DNA of 64,000 nucleotides from Herbaspirillum sp. ST 5-3 (GCF_004804275.1 NZ_STGI01000002.1:496001-560000); one strand, 5' to 3'. Positions 17,870 to 28,187 are shown, counted from the first letter of the stretch. Program-made: numbers and translations. The notes: generated from the sequence alone by a model not told the origin.

Positions 17870-18891
17870 AACCTTCAACCTTGTCCACCGTGCTCGCCGC
17901 TCCGCCCACTCCGGTTCCCCGCGCACGCTTGCCGCATGACCGCTGGCGGCCGCTTGAAATCGTGTTCTGGCTGACGCCGCTGGCCGCATACTTCCTGTTT
18001 CCGAATTATCTGGTGCTGATCAGCCAGATCATGATCGTCGGTCTGTTCGCGCTGTCGCTCGATCTGATTCTCGGCTACGCGGGCATGGTATCGCTCGGAC
18101 ATGCGGCCTTCTTCGGTCTTGGCGCCTATACCGCCGGCCTGTTGTCGGTGCACGGCTGGAGCGAGCCCTTCAGCGGTTTGCTGGCGGCGGGACTGGTTGC
18201 CGGCTTGCTTGGCTACTGCGTCAGTTTTCTCGTGGTGCGCGGACAGGATCTGACGCGCCTGATGGTCACGCTCGGCATCGGCCTGATGACGTTCGAGGCG
18301 GCCAACAAGGCAGCCTTCATTACCGGCGGAGTGGACGGCCTGCAGGGCATGGTTGTCGGCAAACTGTTCGGCATGTTCGAATTCGACCTCTATGGAAAGA
18401 CAGCCTTCTTCTACAGCTTCGCGGTGCTGTTCCTGTTGTTTGTCTTCCTGCGCAGGCTGGTCAATTCACCGTTTGGTCTCAGCCTGGTCGGCATCCGTGA
18501 GGGAGGCAAGCGCATGCCCGCGATCGGCGCCAACGTCAACCAGCGCCTGACAGTGGTGTTCACCATCGGCGCAGTGGTGGCGGGCATCGCTGGCGGCTTG
18601 CTCGCGCAAACCACGCAGTTCGTCGGCCTCGACAGCCTGAGCTTCGCGCGCTCGGCGGAGTTGCTTATTATGCTGGTGCTGGGCGGCACCGGGCGACTCT
18701 ACGGCGCACTGGTCGGCGCCGCGATTTTCATGCTGGCGCAGGACTATATCTCCGGGTTGAATCCGGCCTATTGGCAGTTCTGGATCGGCCTGCTGCTGAT
18801 GGTGATCGTGCTGTTTGCGCGCGGGGGCATTCTCGGCGGGCTGGAAAAAATTCGAGACCGGTTCAAACCGGCACGAGGAGGAAAGCGATGA
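17866..18891 (+). CDS. ABC transporter permease, LivM type
   Basis: A 341-residue membrane protein of the LivM family, with LDLILGYAGMVSLGHAAFFGLGAY near residues 65-85 and a conserved C-terminal GTGRLYGALVGAA segment. It begins within the stop of the LivH gene (4-nt overlap) and ends overlapping the ATPase gene by 4 nt, so the four transporter genes are one translational unit. Confidence 0.9.
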   Translation: MKPSTLSTVLAAPPTPVPRARLPHDRWRPLEIVFWLTPLAAYFLFPNYLVLISQIMIVGLFALSLDLILGYAGMVSLGHAAFFGLGAYTAGLLSVHGWSEPFSGLLAAGLVAGLLGYCVSFLVVRGQDLTRLMVTLGIGLMTFEAANKAAFITGGVDGLQGMVVGKLFGMFEFDLYGKTAFFYSFAVLFLLFVFLRRLVNSPFGLSLVGIREGGKRMPAIGANVNQRLTVVFTIGAVVAGIAGGLLAQTTQFVGLDSLSFARSAELLIMLVLGGTGRLYGALVGAAIFMLAQDYISGLNPAYWQFWIGLLLMVIVLFARGGILGGLEKIRDRFKPARGGKR

Positions 18892-19652
18892 GTGCGATGA
18901 AAGCGACCACGCTGCGCACCGACGCCCTGTGCAAGAACTGGGGCGGATTTCGCGCCAACAGCGACATCAGCCTGTCGTTCGCGCCGGGTGCGCGCCACGC
19001 GCTGATCGGTCCTAACGGCGCAGGCAAGACCACCTTCATCAATCTGTTGACCGGTTCCCTTGCACCGAGCAGCGGCAAGGTGTATTTCGGCGATGAAGAT
19101 ATCACCGCGCTGCCGCAGCATCAGCGCGTCAAGCGTGGCATGACGCGCACCTTCCAGATCAATACCTTGTTCGCCGGCTTGACCGTGCTGGAATCCGTCG
19201 TGCTGACCATCTGCGAACGCAAGGGATTGCAATACGTCTGGTACAAGACCGTGGCGCAGCAACACGATGAGATCGAAGAGGCACTGGCCTTGCTCGCGTC
19301 GCTCAAGCTCGACCGTGATGCCGATACCGTCACGCGCAGCCTTCCCTACGGCAAGCAGCGCCTCGTCGAGATTGCACTAGCGCTGGCAACCCGGCCGAAA
19401 GTGCTCTTGCTCGACGAACCGGCTGCCGGCATCCCCTCGGCCGAAAGCGCCGAACTGTTTGAAGTCATCGCACGCCTGCCGCGCGATGTGACAATTGTCT
19501 TCATCGAGCACGACATGGGACTGGTATTCCGCTTTGCGGAGCGGATCACCGTGCTGGTCGGCGGCAAGGTGCTGACCGAAGGCACGCCGGCAGAGATCGC
19601 CGCCGATCCGCGCGTCAAGGAAGTTTATCTGGGAGAAGCCGAACATGGCTGA
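18888..19652 (+). CDS. ABC transporter ATPase, LivG type
   Basis: This 254-residue cytoplasmic ATPase has Walker A GPNGAGKTT, an unusual signature segment SLPYGKQRLVEIALAL where LivG proteins carry the ABC motif, Walker B VLLLDEPAAG and the switch His in FIEHDMGLV. I chose the ATG at 18888, which overlaps the LivM stop and has a GAGGAGG ribosome-binding site. The open frame upstream lies inside livM and is rejected. Confidence 0.9.
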   Translation: MSAMKATTLRTDALCKNWGGFRANSDISLSFAPGARHALIGPNGAGKTTFINLLTGSLAPSSGKVYFGDEDITALPQHQRVKRGMTRTFQINTLFAGLTVLESVVLTICERKGLQYVWYKTVAQQHDEIEEALALLASLKLDRDADTVTRSLPYGKQRLVEIALALATRPKVLLLDEPAAGIPSAESAELFEVIARLPRDVTIVFIEHDMGLVFRFAERITVLVGGKVLTEGTPAEIAADPRVKEVYLGEAEHG

Positions 19653-20346
19653 ATTGCTCGCACTCGAAAACGTGACCGCGGGCTATGGTGACTCGGTCGT
19701 GCTGGAAGATATTTCGCTCGCGATGCAGGAGGGCGACAGCCTGGCGCTGCTGGGCCGCAATGGCGTTGGTAAGACCAGTCTGCTGGTGACTCTCATGGGC
19801 CTGACGCAAATGCACCATGGCAGGATTCGATGGCAGGGCGGCGACATTGCACGTGTGCCGACGCATGCGCGTGCGCACGCAGGTCTTGGCTGGGTGCCGC
19901 AGGAGCGCTTCATGTTCCCGTCGCTGACGGTGGAGGAGCATCTGACCGTGGTGGCCCGGCCAGGCGATTGGACGGTGCCGAAGGTGTATGAGATCTTTCC
20001 TCGCCTGAAGGAGCGTCGCGCCAACATGGGCAACCAGTTGTCGGGCGGCGAGCAGCAAATGCTGGCCATCGCACGCGCGCTGATGGTCAATCCGAAACTG
20101 CTGTTGCTGGATGAGCCGATGGAGGGGCTGGCGCCGATCATCGTGCAGGAATTGATGCGCGTGATCCGCAAGCTGGTGCTCGACGGCGGCATGTCGGTGA
20201 TCGTGGTCGAGCAGCATGCGCGTCTCGCCTTGTCGCTGACCAAACGCGCGATCGTGCTCGACCGCGGCCGGATCGTGCATCAGTCGGACAGTGAAAGCCT
20301 GATGAAGGACCCGGAAACCTTGAACCGGCTGGTTGCAGTTGCCTGA
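19645..20346 (+). CDS. ABC transporter ATPase, LivF type
   Basis: A 233-residue ATPase with Walker A GRNGVGKTS, signature LSGGEQQMLAIARAL and Walker B LLLDEPMEGL. It pairs with the LivG-type ATPase, which it overlaps by 8 nt. No solute-binding protein gene follows: the next gene is convergent after only 20 bp. A matching binding protein is found at 24944-26119 on the other strand. Confidence 0.9.
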   Translation: MAELLALENVTAGYGDSVVLEDISLAMQEGDSLALLGRNGVGKTSLLVTLMGLTQMHHGRIRWQGGDIARVPTHARAHAGLGWVPQERFMFPSLTVEEHLTVVARPGDWTVPKVYEIFPRLKERRANMGNQLSGGEQQMLAIARALMVNPKLLLLDEPMEGLAPIIVQELMRVIRKLVLDGGMSVIVVEQHARLALSLTKRAIVLDRGRIVHQSDSESLMKDPETLNRLVAVA

Positions 20347-20366
20347 TCGCCGTTCTGCCGCGTCAG

Positions 20367-20813
20367 TCAGAGTGTCAGCTGCCCAAGCGCTCCGACACAA
20401 ACGGTGACGAGTCCGAGAATCAGGTTGGTGCCGATCAGCTTGCGGATCTGCCCCAGCGCCGCCCCGGCAGCCGGCCAGTCATGTTGCGCGACGGTGTCCC
20501 TGAGGCGCTTGTAGGGCGCAAAGAAGATGTGTGCGTAAATCAGCATCATCGCAATCCCGATCACGAACATGATGATGACATGCAGCGGCGGCTTGCCCAT
20601 TCTTGCCATCATGAAGAGGCCGCTCAGAAGCAGCAAGGCGACTGCTACCCATACCCAAGGGAAGAACTTCTGAAACACGCCTTCCCATAATGGCAGCCTT
20701 TGTTCCGGCGCGAGCCGCGATGCGGCGACCGGCCGCAAGGCCATGTAGGCGAAGAACATGCCACCGACCCAAACGGTGAAGCCGAGGATGTGAAGGAATT
20801 TTGCGAAGATCAT
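20367..20813 (-). CDS. CopD-like four-helix membrane protein
   Basis: This 148-residue inner-membrane protein has four predicted helices (about residues 2-24, 49-70, 76-98, 125-145). It begins MIFAKFLHILGFTVWVGGMFF; the N-terminal His and WVGG patch are typical of small CopD-family proteins, whose link to copper handling is mostly by homology. The ATG at 20813 has a good AGGAG ribosome-binding site. A much longer open frame continues upstream but is antisense to the neighbouring gene. It converges with the livF-like gene. Confidence 0.72.
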   Translation of the reverse strand: MIFAKFLHILGFTVWVGGMFFAYMALRPVAASRLAPEQRLPLWEGVFQKFFPWVWVAVALLLLSGLFMMARMGKPPLHVIIMFVIGIAMMLIYAHIFFAPYKRLRDTVAQHDWPAAGAALGQIRKLIGTNLILGLVTVCVGALGQLTL

Positions 20814-20912
20814 TCGAGCTCCTGTTGAGATGGTGTCGCCGAGATTGTAAGGCCGAATGCGATTGTCGTCCGATGGCGCGATGCAATCATGGAAAGCCGG
20901 TAAGATCGCGCC

Positions 20913-22169
20913 ATGGATAATCTCAGTCACTCTGTCGTCGGTCTCGCCGCCGGCGAACTGCTGCACCGCTGTCTGCCGCCGGAACCGGATTCGCTGCGCC
21001 AAGGCTTGCGGCGCCGCTTTCTTCTGCTTGCCTGCTGGCTTGCCAGCAACTTCCCCGACCTGGATATCGTACTGTCGCCGTTGCTGCCCGCGCCGCTCGG
21101 TTACCTGCTGCACCACCGCGGCCACACGCACACTGTGCTGTATGCATTTCCGCAGGCTGTCCTGCTGGCCGGGCTGATGTGGCTCTTGTGGCCTGCCGCG
21201 CGTCGCCTGCTGCGCGAAAGCCGAAGCGCGCGTATCGGATTCGGTGTGGCGCTGCTTGTTGGCTTCGGGTTGCATCTGCTGATGGATTACCTCAACTCCT
21301 ATGGCATTCATCCTTTCCATCCCTTCGATTCGCACTGGCTGTATGGCGACATGGTGTTCATCCTGGAGCCGGGATTCTGGGTCGCGTTCGGCGTCACGAT
21401 GGCGATGACGGTCAGGCGTCCGGCGTGGCGAATTCTGTTCGTCGCCCTGTTGCTCGGTGCGCCCCTGTACTTCACGATCCACGAGTTCCTGACCTGGACG
21501 GGATACGCTGTACTGTGCCTGATCGCCATCGTACTCGGTCTGATGCAGCATCGCGCCGGAACGCATGGCACGAGGGCCCTGGTCCTTGCATTTATGCTGG
21601 GCCTCGGCTTCGTGGGTGTGCAGGGCGCCGCGTCGCGGACAGCCAGGCACGCCGTCACGGCGATACTGCAATCAAAGGATCCCGCCAGCCATGTCGCCGA
21701 TATATCACTTTCCTCGTTCCCGACCAATCCTGTCTGCTGGGCCTTCGTATCAGTCGAGAGCAATGCGGCGGAAGGAAGTTATCGATTGCGTCGCGGAACT
21801 GTCAGCGTGCTGCCGGACTTGGTACCGGTTGCTGCCTGTCCCGCCAATTTCCTGGACGGCGCGGTGCCGGAGCAAGGGGAGAGGACAATAGCCTTTGCGC
21901 AGGAGGTGCACGGCAGTCTCGCTTTGTTGCGGGACCTGAAAGAGCGCAACTGCCATTTCCGCGCATGGATGCGTTTTGCGCGCGCCCCGATGGTCAGCGA
22001 CAACGTGGCGAGCGATTTGCGCTTTTCGGCCAGCCCGAGGGGAAATTTCACCGCGCTGGATTTTGAGGAATTCAGGCAGAAGGAATGCCCGAAGCATGTT
22101 CCTCGGTGGGATTTTCCGCGCGCAGATTTATTGGACGTGCCGTGGCAATCAACCGCTCGTCGCCACTAA
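20913..22169 (+). CDS. YdjM-like membrane-bound metal-dependent hydrolase (DUF457)
   Basis: A 418-residue membrane protein. The N-terminal half carries the family histidine and aspartate motifs (MDNLSHSVVG, ASNFPDLDIV, HHRGHTHT, LHLLMDYLNSYG) mixed with about five or six transmembrane helices. The C-terminal half, after residue 240, looks periplasmic. Family members are predicted zinc-dependent phospholipase-C-like hydrolases; the substrate is unknown. It is divergent from the CopD-like gene and followed after about 100 bp by the TlpA-like gene. Confidence 0.8.
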   Translation: MDNLSHSVVGLAAGELLHRCLPPEPDSLRQGLRRRFLLLACWLASNFPDLDIVLSPLLPAPLGYLLHHRGHTHTVLYAFPQAVLLAGLMWLLWPAARRLLRESRSARIGFGVALLVGFGLHLLMDYLNSYGIHPFHPFDSHWLYGDMVFILEPGFWVAFGVTMAMTVRRPAWRILFVALLLGAPLYFTIHEFLTWTGYAVLCLIAIVLGLMQHRAGTHGTRALVLAFMLGLGFVGVQGAASRTARHAVTAILQSKDPASHVADISLSSFPTNPVCWAFVSVESNAAEGSYRLRRGTVSVLPDLVPVAACPANFLDGAVPEQGERTIAFAQEVHGSLALLRDLKERNCHFRAWMRFARAPMVSDNVASDLRFSASPRGNFTALDFEEFRQKECPKHVPRWDFPRADLLDVPWQSTARRH

Positions 22170-22270
22170 CAGGGAACTCGAGGCTTTTCCCGCAGACCAG
22201 GAGAGCAAAACCATCCGGGTGCATCTGCTATCATTCGGGTTTCCCGCGTCAAATCCGTGTAAAAAGTGCC

Positions 22271-22831
22271 ATGTCAGCAGGAACCATACGTGGTCGCCGC
22301 TTCGTCTTTGCCTTGATGTTCGCAGCGGCTGCGATAACATGGCAGTCCTCATGGGCCGGAGAACCCTCGTTGCGACGCTGGCCGGATCGTTTTCCAACGC
22401 CTCAGTTGAGTGCAATCGATCCTGATGGCCGGCAATGGGACATTCATAGCTTGCGCGGCAAGGTTGTTGTGCTGAATTTCTGGGCTAGCTGGTGCGCGCC
22501 GTGCGTCGACGAGATTCCGTTCCTGAACGATTTGGCGCACAGTGCGTCGATGGCAGAAGAGGTGGTCGTTCTCGGCGTCAATTTCAAGGAATCTGCCTCG
22601 ACGGTCCAGCGTTTCGCCGCCGAGCACCGGTTCGACTATCCGATACTGCTGGATAAATCCGGAGAACACTTCAAAAAGTGGACCAATGGTATTTTGCCGA
22701 CCACAGTGCTGATTGATCGTCACGGGCGGGCTCGCTGGCGTGTTGTCGGAGAGCTGGACCGCAAGGATGGCAGCGTAAAGCAAGCCATTGAAAAGATGCT
22801 GGAAGAGCACATGCCGGCCAAGGCGAAATGA
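22271..22831 (+). CDS. TlpA-like periplasmic thioredoxin
   Basis: This 186-residue protein has an N-terminal signal or anchor (residues about 9-30) and then a TlpA/ResA-type thioredoxin fold with active site WCAPC (Cys75, Cys78) and the cis-proline segment [10 protein letters not shown]. Such proteins reduce periplasmic disulphides, often on cytochrome c or copper-site cysteines. The ATG at 22271 places the signal sequence at the N-terminus; an open frame to 22085 overlaps the preceding gene and is rejected. It opens a same-strand run with the transglutaminase-like, merT and merP genes. Confidence 0.87.
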   Translation: MSAGTIRGRRFVFALMFAAAAITWQSSWAGEPSLRRWPDRFPTPQLSAIDPDGRQWDIHSLRGKVVVLNFWASWCAPCVDEIPFLNDLAHSASMAEEVVVLGVNFKESASTVQRFAAEHRFDYPILLDKSGEHFKKWTNGILPTTVLIDRHGRARWRVVGELDRKDGSVKQAIEKMLEEHMPAKAK

Positions 22832-22907
22832 CGCGCACCATCGTGTACCACCGGATACGCAACAACAAGATGAACAGATCATGGACGATCTAACGATAGG
22901 AAAGAAA

Positions 22908-24032
22908 ATGCAAGACAGCAAATCAAAAAACTGGACCCGACGGTCCTTGTTGAAGGCAGCCTCGGGCGCATTGCTCCTTGCCTCGGTCCCGAAGGCCGTG
23001 TTGGCCCAACAGAAAGAACGACGCTTTGAGCCTCGTCCAGGCGACTGGCGGAGTCTGGAAGTTGTCACCCGCGTGAATCTGCAAAAAACAGGTGTGCCAT
23101 CGACTGTCTGGGTTCCGCTGCCGTCCGTGGAAGCCGATTGGCAACGCTCGCTGTCGGACAACTGGTCCGGCAATGCCAAAGCCATGCGCGTCGGAACGGA
23201 TGCCAAATATGGTGCCAGGTATCTGATCGCGGAATTCGACGGTTCGGCGCAGCCTGTCCTGGAAGTGACATCGCGCATACAGACCAGGGACCGCGCCACT
23301 GACTGGTCAACATCGACCGCTTCGCATGAAATTCCGGACGACTTGCGCCAATGGATGAAGCCGACCGACTTGATTCCGCTCGACGGCATCGTTCGTCATA
23401 CCGCACGGCAGATTGTCGCCGGCGCCAGGTCGGATGTGGAAAAGGTTCAGCGCATTTACGACTGGATCATCGTCACCACGTATCGCGAACCCAAGGTACG
23501 CGGCTGCGGCACCGGCGACATCAAGGCGATGCTGGAAACCGGGAATTTCGGTGGCAAGTGCGGCGACATCAACGGTTTGTTCGTTGGTCTTTGCCGCGCC
23601 GCCGGCGTGCCGGCGCGCGATGCATACGGCATTCGCCTTGTTCCCAGCGCATTCGGCTACAGGGAACTGGGTGGCAATCCGGCATCGCTCAAGAGCGCCC
23701 AGCACTGTCGCGCAGAGGTGTATCTGCGCAAGCATGGCTGGGTCGCCATGGACCCGGCCGATGTCGGCAAGGTGATGCGTCTCGAAACCGGCAACTGGAT
23801 CAAGGATCCGGATCACCCCGTGGTTGCGCCGGTCCGGAAGGCATTGTTCGGCGGCTGGGAAGGCAACTGGATGGCGTACAATTTCGCCCACGATGTCAGC
23901 CTGCCTGGGGCGAAGACGGGAACACTCGGATTCTTCATGTATCCGCAGGCCGAAGTCCAAGGTGAGGCGCTTGATCCGCTGGATCCGGATGCCTTCAAAT
24001 ATGCGATCAGCGCGCGCAGCATTTCCGTCTGA
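22908..24032 (+). CDS. Tat-exported transglutaminase-fold protein
   Basis: A 374-residue protein with a twin-arginine-type signal (TRRSLLKAASGALLLAS, cut near VLA-QQ around residue 33) and a transglutaminase-like core. The triad is visible: Cys218 in GGKCGDINGLF, His266 in AQHCRAEVYL and Asp282 in VAMDPADVG. It may be a periplasmic peptidase or amide-modifying enzyme; the substrate is unknown. The ATG at 22908 follows AGGAAAG with good spacing. An ATG at 22881 lacks this and is the alternative. It sits 76 bp after the TlpA-like gene and 63 bp before merT. Confidence 0.85.
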   Translation: MQDSKSKNWTRRSLLKAASGALLLASVPKAVLAQQKERRFEPRPGDWRSLEVVTRVNLQKTGVPSTVWVPLPSVEADWQRSLSDNWSGNAKAMRVGTDAKYGARYLIAEFDGSAQPVLEVTSRIQTRDRATDWSTSTASHEIPDDLRQWMKPTDLIPLDGIVRHTARQIVAGARSDVEKVQRIYDWIIVTTYREPKVRGCGTGDIKAMLETGNFGGKCGDINGLFVGLCRAAGVPARDAYGIRLVPSAFGYRELGGNPASLKSAQHCRAEVYLRKHGWVAMDPADVGKVMRLETGNWIKDPDHPVVAPVRKALFGGWEGNWMAYNFAHDVSLPGAKTGTLGFFMYPQAEVQGEALDPLDPDAFKYAISARSISV

Positions 24033-24095
24033 TGAAAGGGCGCGCAAGGCTGCATGCAGTGCGCGCTGCGATTTCCGCCAGCCGTATGTGAACCG

Positions 24096-24485
24096 ATGTA
24101 TAGCAAATCTTCTTCCATGAAACCGAGTGGGATCGCGTCTCGAAAGAACCTGAGCATGGGCCTGATGGGCCTCGCCGTGGCATCGTCGATGATTGCGTCG
24201 ACCTGCTGCCTGCTCCCGCTTGTGCTGGTCCTGGTCGGCATCACCGGGGCCTGGATGGTGAATCTGACGGCATTGCGCCCGTTGACGCCGGTCTTTACGG
24301 GAATCGCGCTCGTCGCGCTCGCATGGGCCGGGGCGCTCATTTTCCGACCGTCGGCGGCGTGTTCCTACACCGAAGGTACCGACTGCGAGAAGACGCGTCC
24401 GGTCACAAAAACGATCTTCCTGGTCTGTGCCGTCTTTATCGCGCTGCTCATGCTGTTTCCCTTGATTGCTCCCTATTTTTACTGA
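24096..24485 (+). CDS. merT: MerT-like mercuric ion transport protein
   Basis: A 129-residue inner-membrane protein with three helices. The first helix carries the vicinal pair Cys37-Cys38 (STCCLLPLVLVLVG). A second pair, Cys89 and Cys97, lies in the loop between helices 2 and 3, the MerT arrangement for passing Hg(II) inward. The start is probably the ATG at 24096 (MYSKSS); 24117 (MKPSG) is an alternative. It is 6 bp upstream of merP. No merR or merA is nearby, so Hg(II) import would not be followed by reduction here; another soft metal is possible. Confidence 0.82.
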   Translation: MYSKSSSMKPSGIASRKNLSMGLMGLAVASSMIASTCCLLPLVLVLVGITGAWMVNLTALRPLTPVFTGIALVALAWAGALIFRPSAACSYTEGTDCEKTRPVTKTIFLVCAVFIALLMLFPLIAPYFY

Positions 24486-24491
24486 ACTGTC

Positions 24492-24785
24492 ATGCTGAAA
24501 ATCCTGGCTTCACCGCTGCTTGCCGCGCTCCTGTGCCTGCCTCAATTCGCATCGGCGAAATCCCGGACGGTGTCGCTCAACGTGCCGACCATGGATTGCG
24601 CGACCTGCCCGATCACCATCAAGGCAGCACTGCTCAAAGTCCCCGGCGTATCGCGGGCAAAGGTCAGCTATGAACGGCGCGAAGCGGTGGTTGTTTTCGA
24701 TGACGACAAGGCGACCGTGGCCGATCTCAAGAACGCCACCGAGAACGCGGGTTACCCGTCGATGCTGAAAGAACCATTGAAATAG
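24492..24785 (+). CDS. merP: MerP-like periplasmic metal-binding protein
   Basis: This 97-residue protein has a signal peptide (cut near residue 22, ASA-KS) and one HMA domain with the metal motif MDCATC (Cys36, Cys39). It would bind Hg(II) or a similar thiophilic ion in the periplasm and hand it to MerT, encoded 6 bp upstream. It is the last gene of the run; a terminator-like hairpin follows at 24827-24856. Confidence 0.88.
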   Translation: MLKILASPLLAALLCLPQFASAKSRTVSLNVPTMDCATCPITIKAALLKVPGVSRAKVSYERREAVVVFDDDKATVADLKNATENAGYPSMLKEPLK

Positions 24786-24826
24786 GCGGGCCTCTGCGTG
24801 GCGTGCTATCCATGCCCAACATGAAA

Positions 24827-24856
24827 AAAGGCCAACCGAAAAACCGGTTGGCCTTT
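24827..24856 (-). terminator. Terminator between merP and the solute-binding protein gene
   Basis: A perfect 12-bp stem, AAAGGCCAACCG/CGGTTGGCCTTT, has a 6-nt loop. On the minus strand it ends in six T, so it best fits termination of the solute-binding protein gene that ends at 24944. It could also stop merP transcripts, though the plus-strand T run is only three. Confidence 0.85.
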
Positions 24857-24943
24857 GATGTTTCATCGGCACGGAGAGCGAGGCAACGCAGGTATCTGCT
24901 CAGCTTCCTCTACGACACACTGCCTGCCTGATTCCGCTGTCAC

Positions 24944-26119
24944 TCACTTGCCGGTGTCCTTCATCTCCGGGAACTTGTCGAACTCGACGTTGTACACCTC
25001 GCCATCGCGCTTTTCCACCTTGCGCACATACACCGTTTGGATGATGTCGCGCGTGGCGGGATCGATTGCAATCGGGCCGCGCGGACTGACGAACTTCATG
25101 GTCTTGAGCACCGCCATCGCCTTGTCGCCATCGATCTTGCCGTTCAGCTTTTTCGCCGTTTCGTAAATCGCGTTGATGCCATCGTAAGCCGCCACGGCCA
25201 TGAAGTTCGGCCGGCCGGCGCCCGGATTGGCTTCCTTGAAGCTCTTCAGGAAAGCCTTGTTCTCGGGCGAATCATGCGCGGCCGAGTAGTGGAAGGTGGT
25301 GATGACGCCGAGCACCGCGTCGCCCATGGCAGGCAGCACATGATCGTCGGTCAGGTCGCCGGTGGCGATCACCTTGATGCCGGCTTCAGCCAGTCCGCGC
25401 TCGCGGTATCCCTTCATGAACGCGATGCCTTGTTCGCCGGCCGGAACGAAGATGAAGACAGCTTCCGGCCTGGCATCCTTGATGCGCTGGATGAAGGGCG
25501 CGAATTCCGGATTGCGCAGCGGTACGCGGATCGATTCCATCACCTGTCCGCCGCCGCCCAGGAAATTGGTCTTGAACGCGGTTTCCGCGTCGATGCCGGG
25601 ACCATAATCCGCGACCAGGGTCACGACTTTCTTGATGCCGTTCTTCACCGCCCAGGTCGCCATCGGGCCGGACACCTGCGGCAGGGTCATCGAAAAGCGC
25701 GCGATGTAATTGGACTTGGTGGTGATGATCGATGTCGCCGCGTTCATGATGATCATCGGTTTCTTCGCCTGCTCCGCGATCGGCGCCACGGCCAATGCTT
25801 CCGGGGTCAGGCCGAAGCCGGCGAGGAAATCCACCTTGTCGCGCACGACCAGCTCTTGTGCGAGGCGTTTCGCCACTTCCGGCACCGGGCCGGTGGTGTC
25901 CTTGATGATGATTTCCACTTTCTTGCCGGCGACCTTGTCGCCGTGCTGCTTCATGTAAGCCTTGATGCCGCCTTCCATCTGCTTGCCGTAGTCGGCAAAG
26001 GGGCCGGAGAAGGGGGCGATCAGGCCGACCTTGATGGTCTCTTCCGCCAGGGCGCCAGCCGAGCTCAGCGCTAGTGCACCGAGCGCGGCGAGGGATGCCA
26101 CGATTCTTGTCAGCTTCAT
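24944..26119 (-). CDS. ABC transporter solute-binding protein, branched-chain amino acid type
   Basis: A 391-residue periplasmic protein with a signal peptide (cut near SAGALA-EE, residue 25) and a LivK-type receptor fold (IKVGLIAPFSGPFADYGKQ). Proteins of this kind feed LivHMGF-type importers. The only such importer genes here, at 17003-20346, lack a binding protein, so the two are likely partners. Relatives bind aromatic acids such as 4-hydroxybenzoate, but the ligand is inferred. The ATG at 26119 has an AGGAGA ribosome-binding site. A PcaR-box-like site lies about 105 bp upstream. Confidence 0.9.
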   Translation of the reverse strand: MKLTRIVASLAALGALALSSAGALAEETIKVGLIAPFSGPFADYGKQMEGGIKAYMKQHGDKVAGKKVEIIIKDTTGPVPEVAKRLAQELVVRDKVDFLAGFGLTPEALAVAPIAEQAKKPMIIMNAATSIITTKSNYIARFSMTLPQVSGPMATWAVKNGIKKVVTLVADYGPGIDAETAFKTNFLGGGGQVMESIRVPLRNPEFAPFIQRIKDARPEAVFIFVPAGEQGIAFMKGYRERGLAEAGIKVIATGDLTDDHVLPAMGDAVLGVITTFHYSAAHDSPENKAFLKSFKEANPGAGRPNFMAVAAYDGINAIYETAKKLNGKIDGDKAMAVLKTMKFVSPRGPIAIDPATRDIIQTVYVRKVEKRDGEVYNVEFDKFPEMKDTGK

Positions 26120-26224
26120 GTTTTGTCTCCTATGGTGTCCGGGAAGGCGTGTTCCCGTTTGCTTGTCGACCTTCAGGTCGTGCAATCGATCATAGCGTAT
26201 AAAAAGTTCGGTAAGCAGATAATC

Positions 26225-26239
26225 GTGCGGTAATCGAAC
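26225..26239 (-). promoter_or_regulatory. PcaR-box-like site upstream of the solute-binding protein gene
   Basis: The minus strand reads GTTCGATTACCGCAC, 13 of 15 bases like the recalled Pseudomonas PcaR box. A -10-like TATGAT lies at 26194-26189, with a poor -35. This puts the site about 50 bp upstream of a likely start, a position that suits an activator. Confidence 0.6.
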
Positions 26240-26317
26240 GGTTTGTATGCTGCAATCTCACATGAAAAACGCCTGCCCGGGTAAGGAGACAGGCGCCATG
26301 GTCAATGAAGCGCGTGC

Positions 26318-28137
<1,820 letters not shown>

Positions 28138-28187
28138 AATGTGTTCCTTCCGGAAGACGGCCCTTGCGCGACGCGCTGGCCGGACAT

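Noticed and set aside
22085-22270. Upstream start of the TlpA-like gene at 22085
   Set aside because: It would place about 62 residues before the signal sequence and overlap the preceding gene; ATG 22271 puts the signal at the N-terminus.
25037-26074. A 345-codon plus-strand frame opposite the solute-binding protein gene
   Set aside because: Shadow frame of a protein with a clear signal peptide and receptor fold; no domain of its own.
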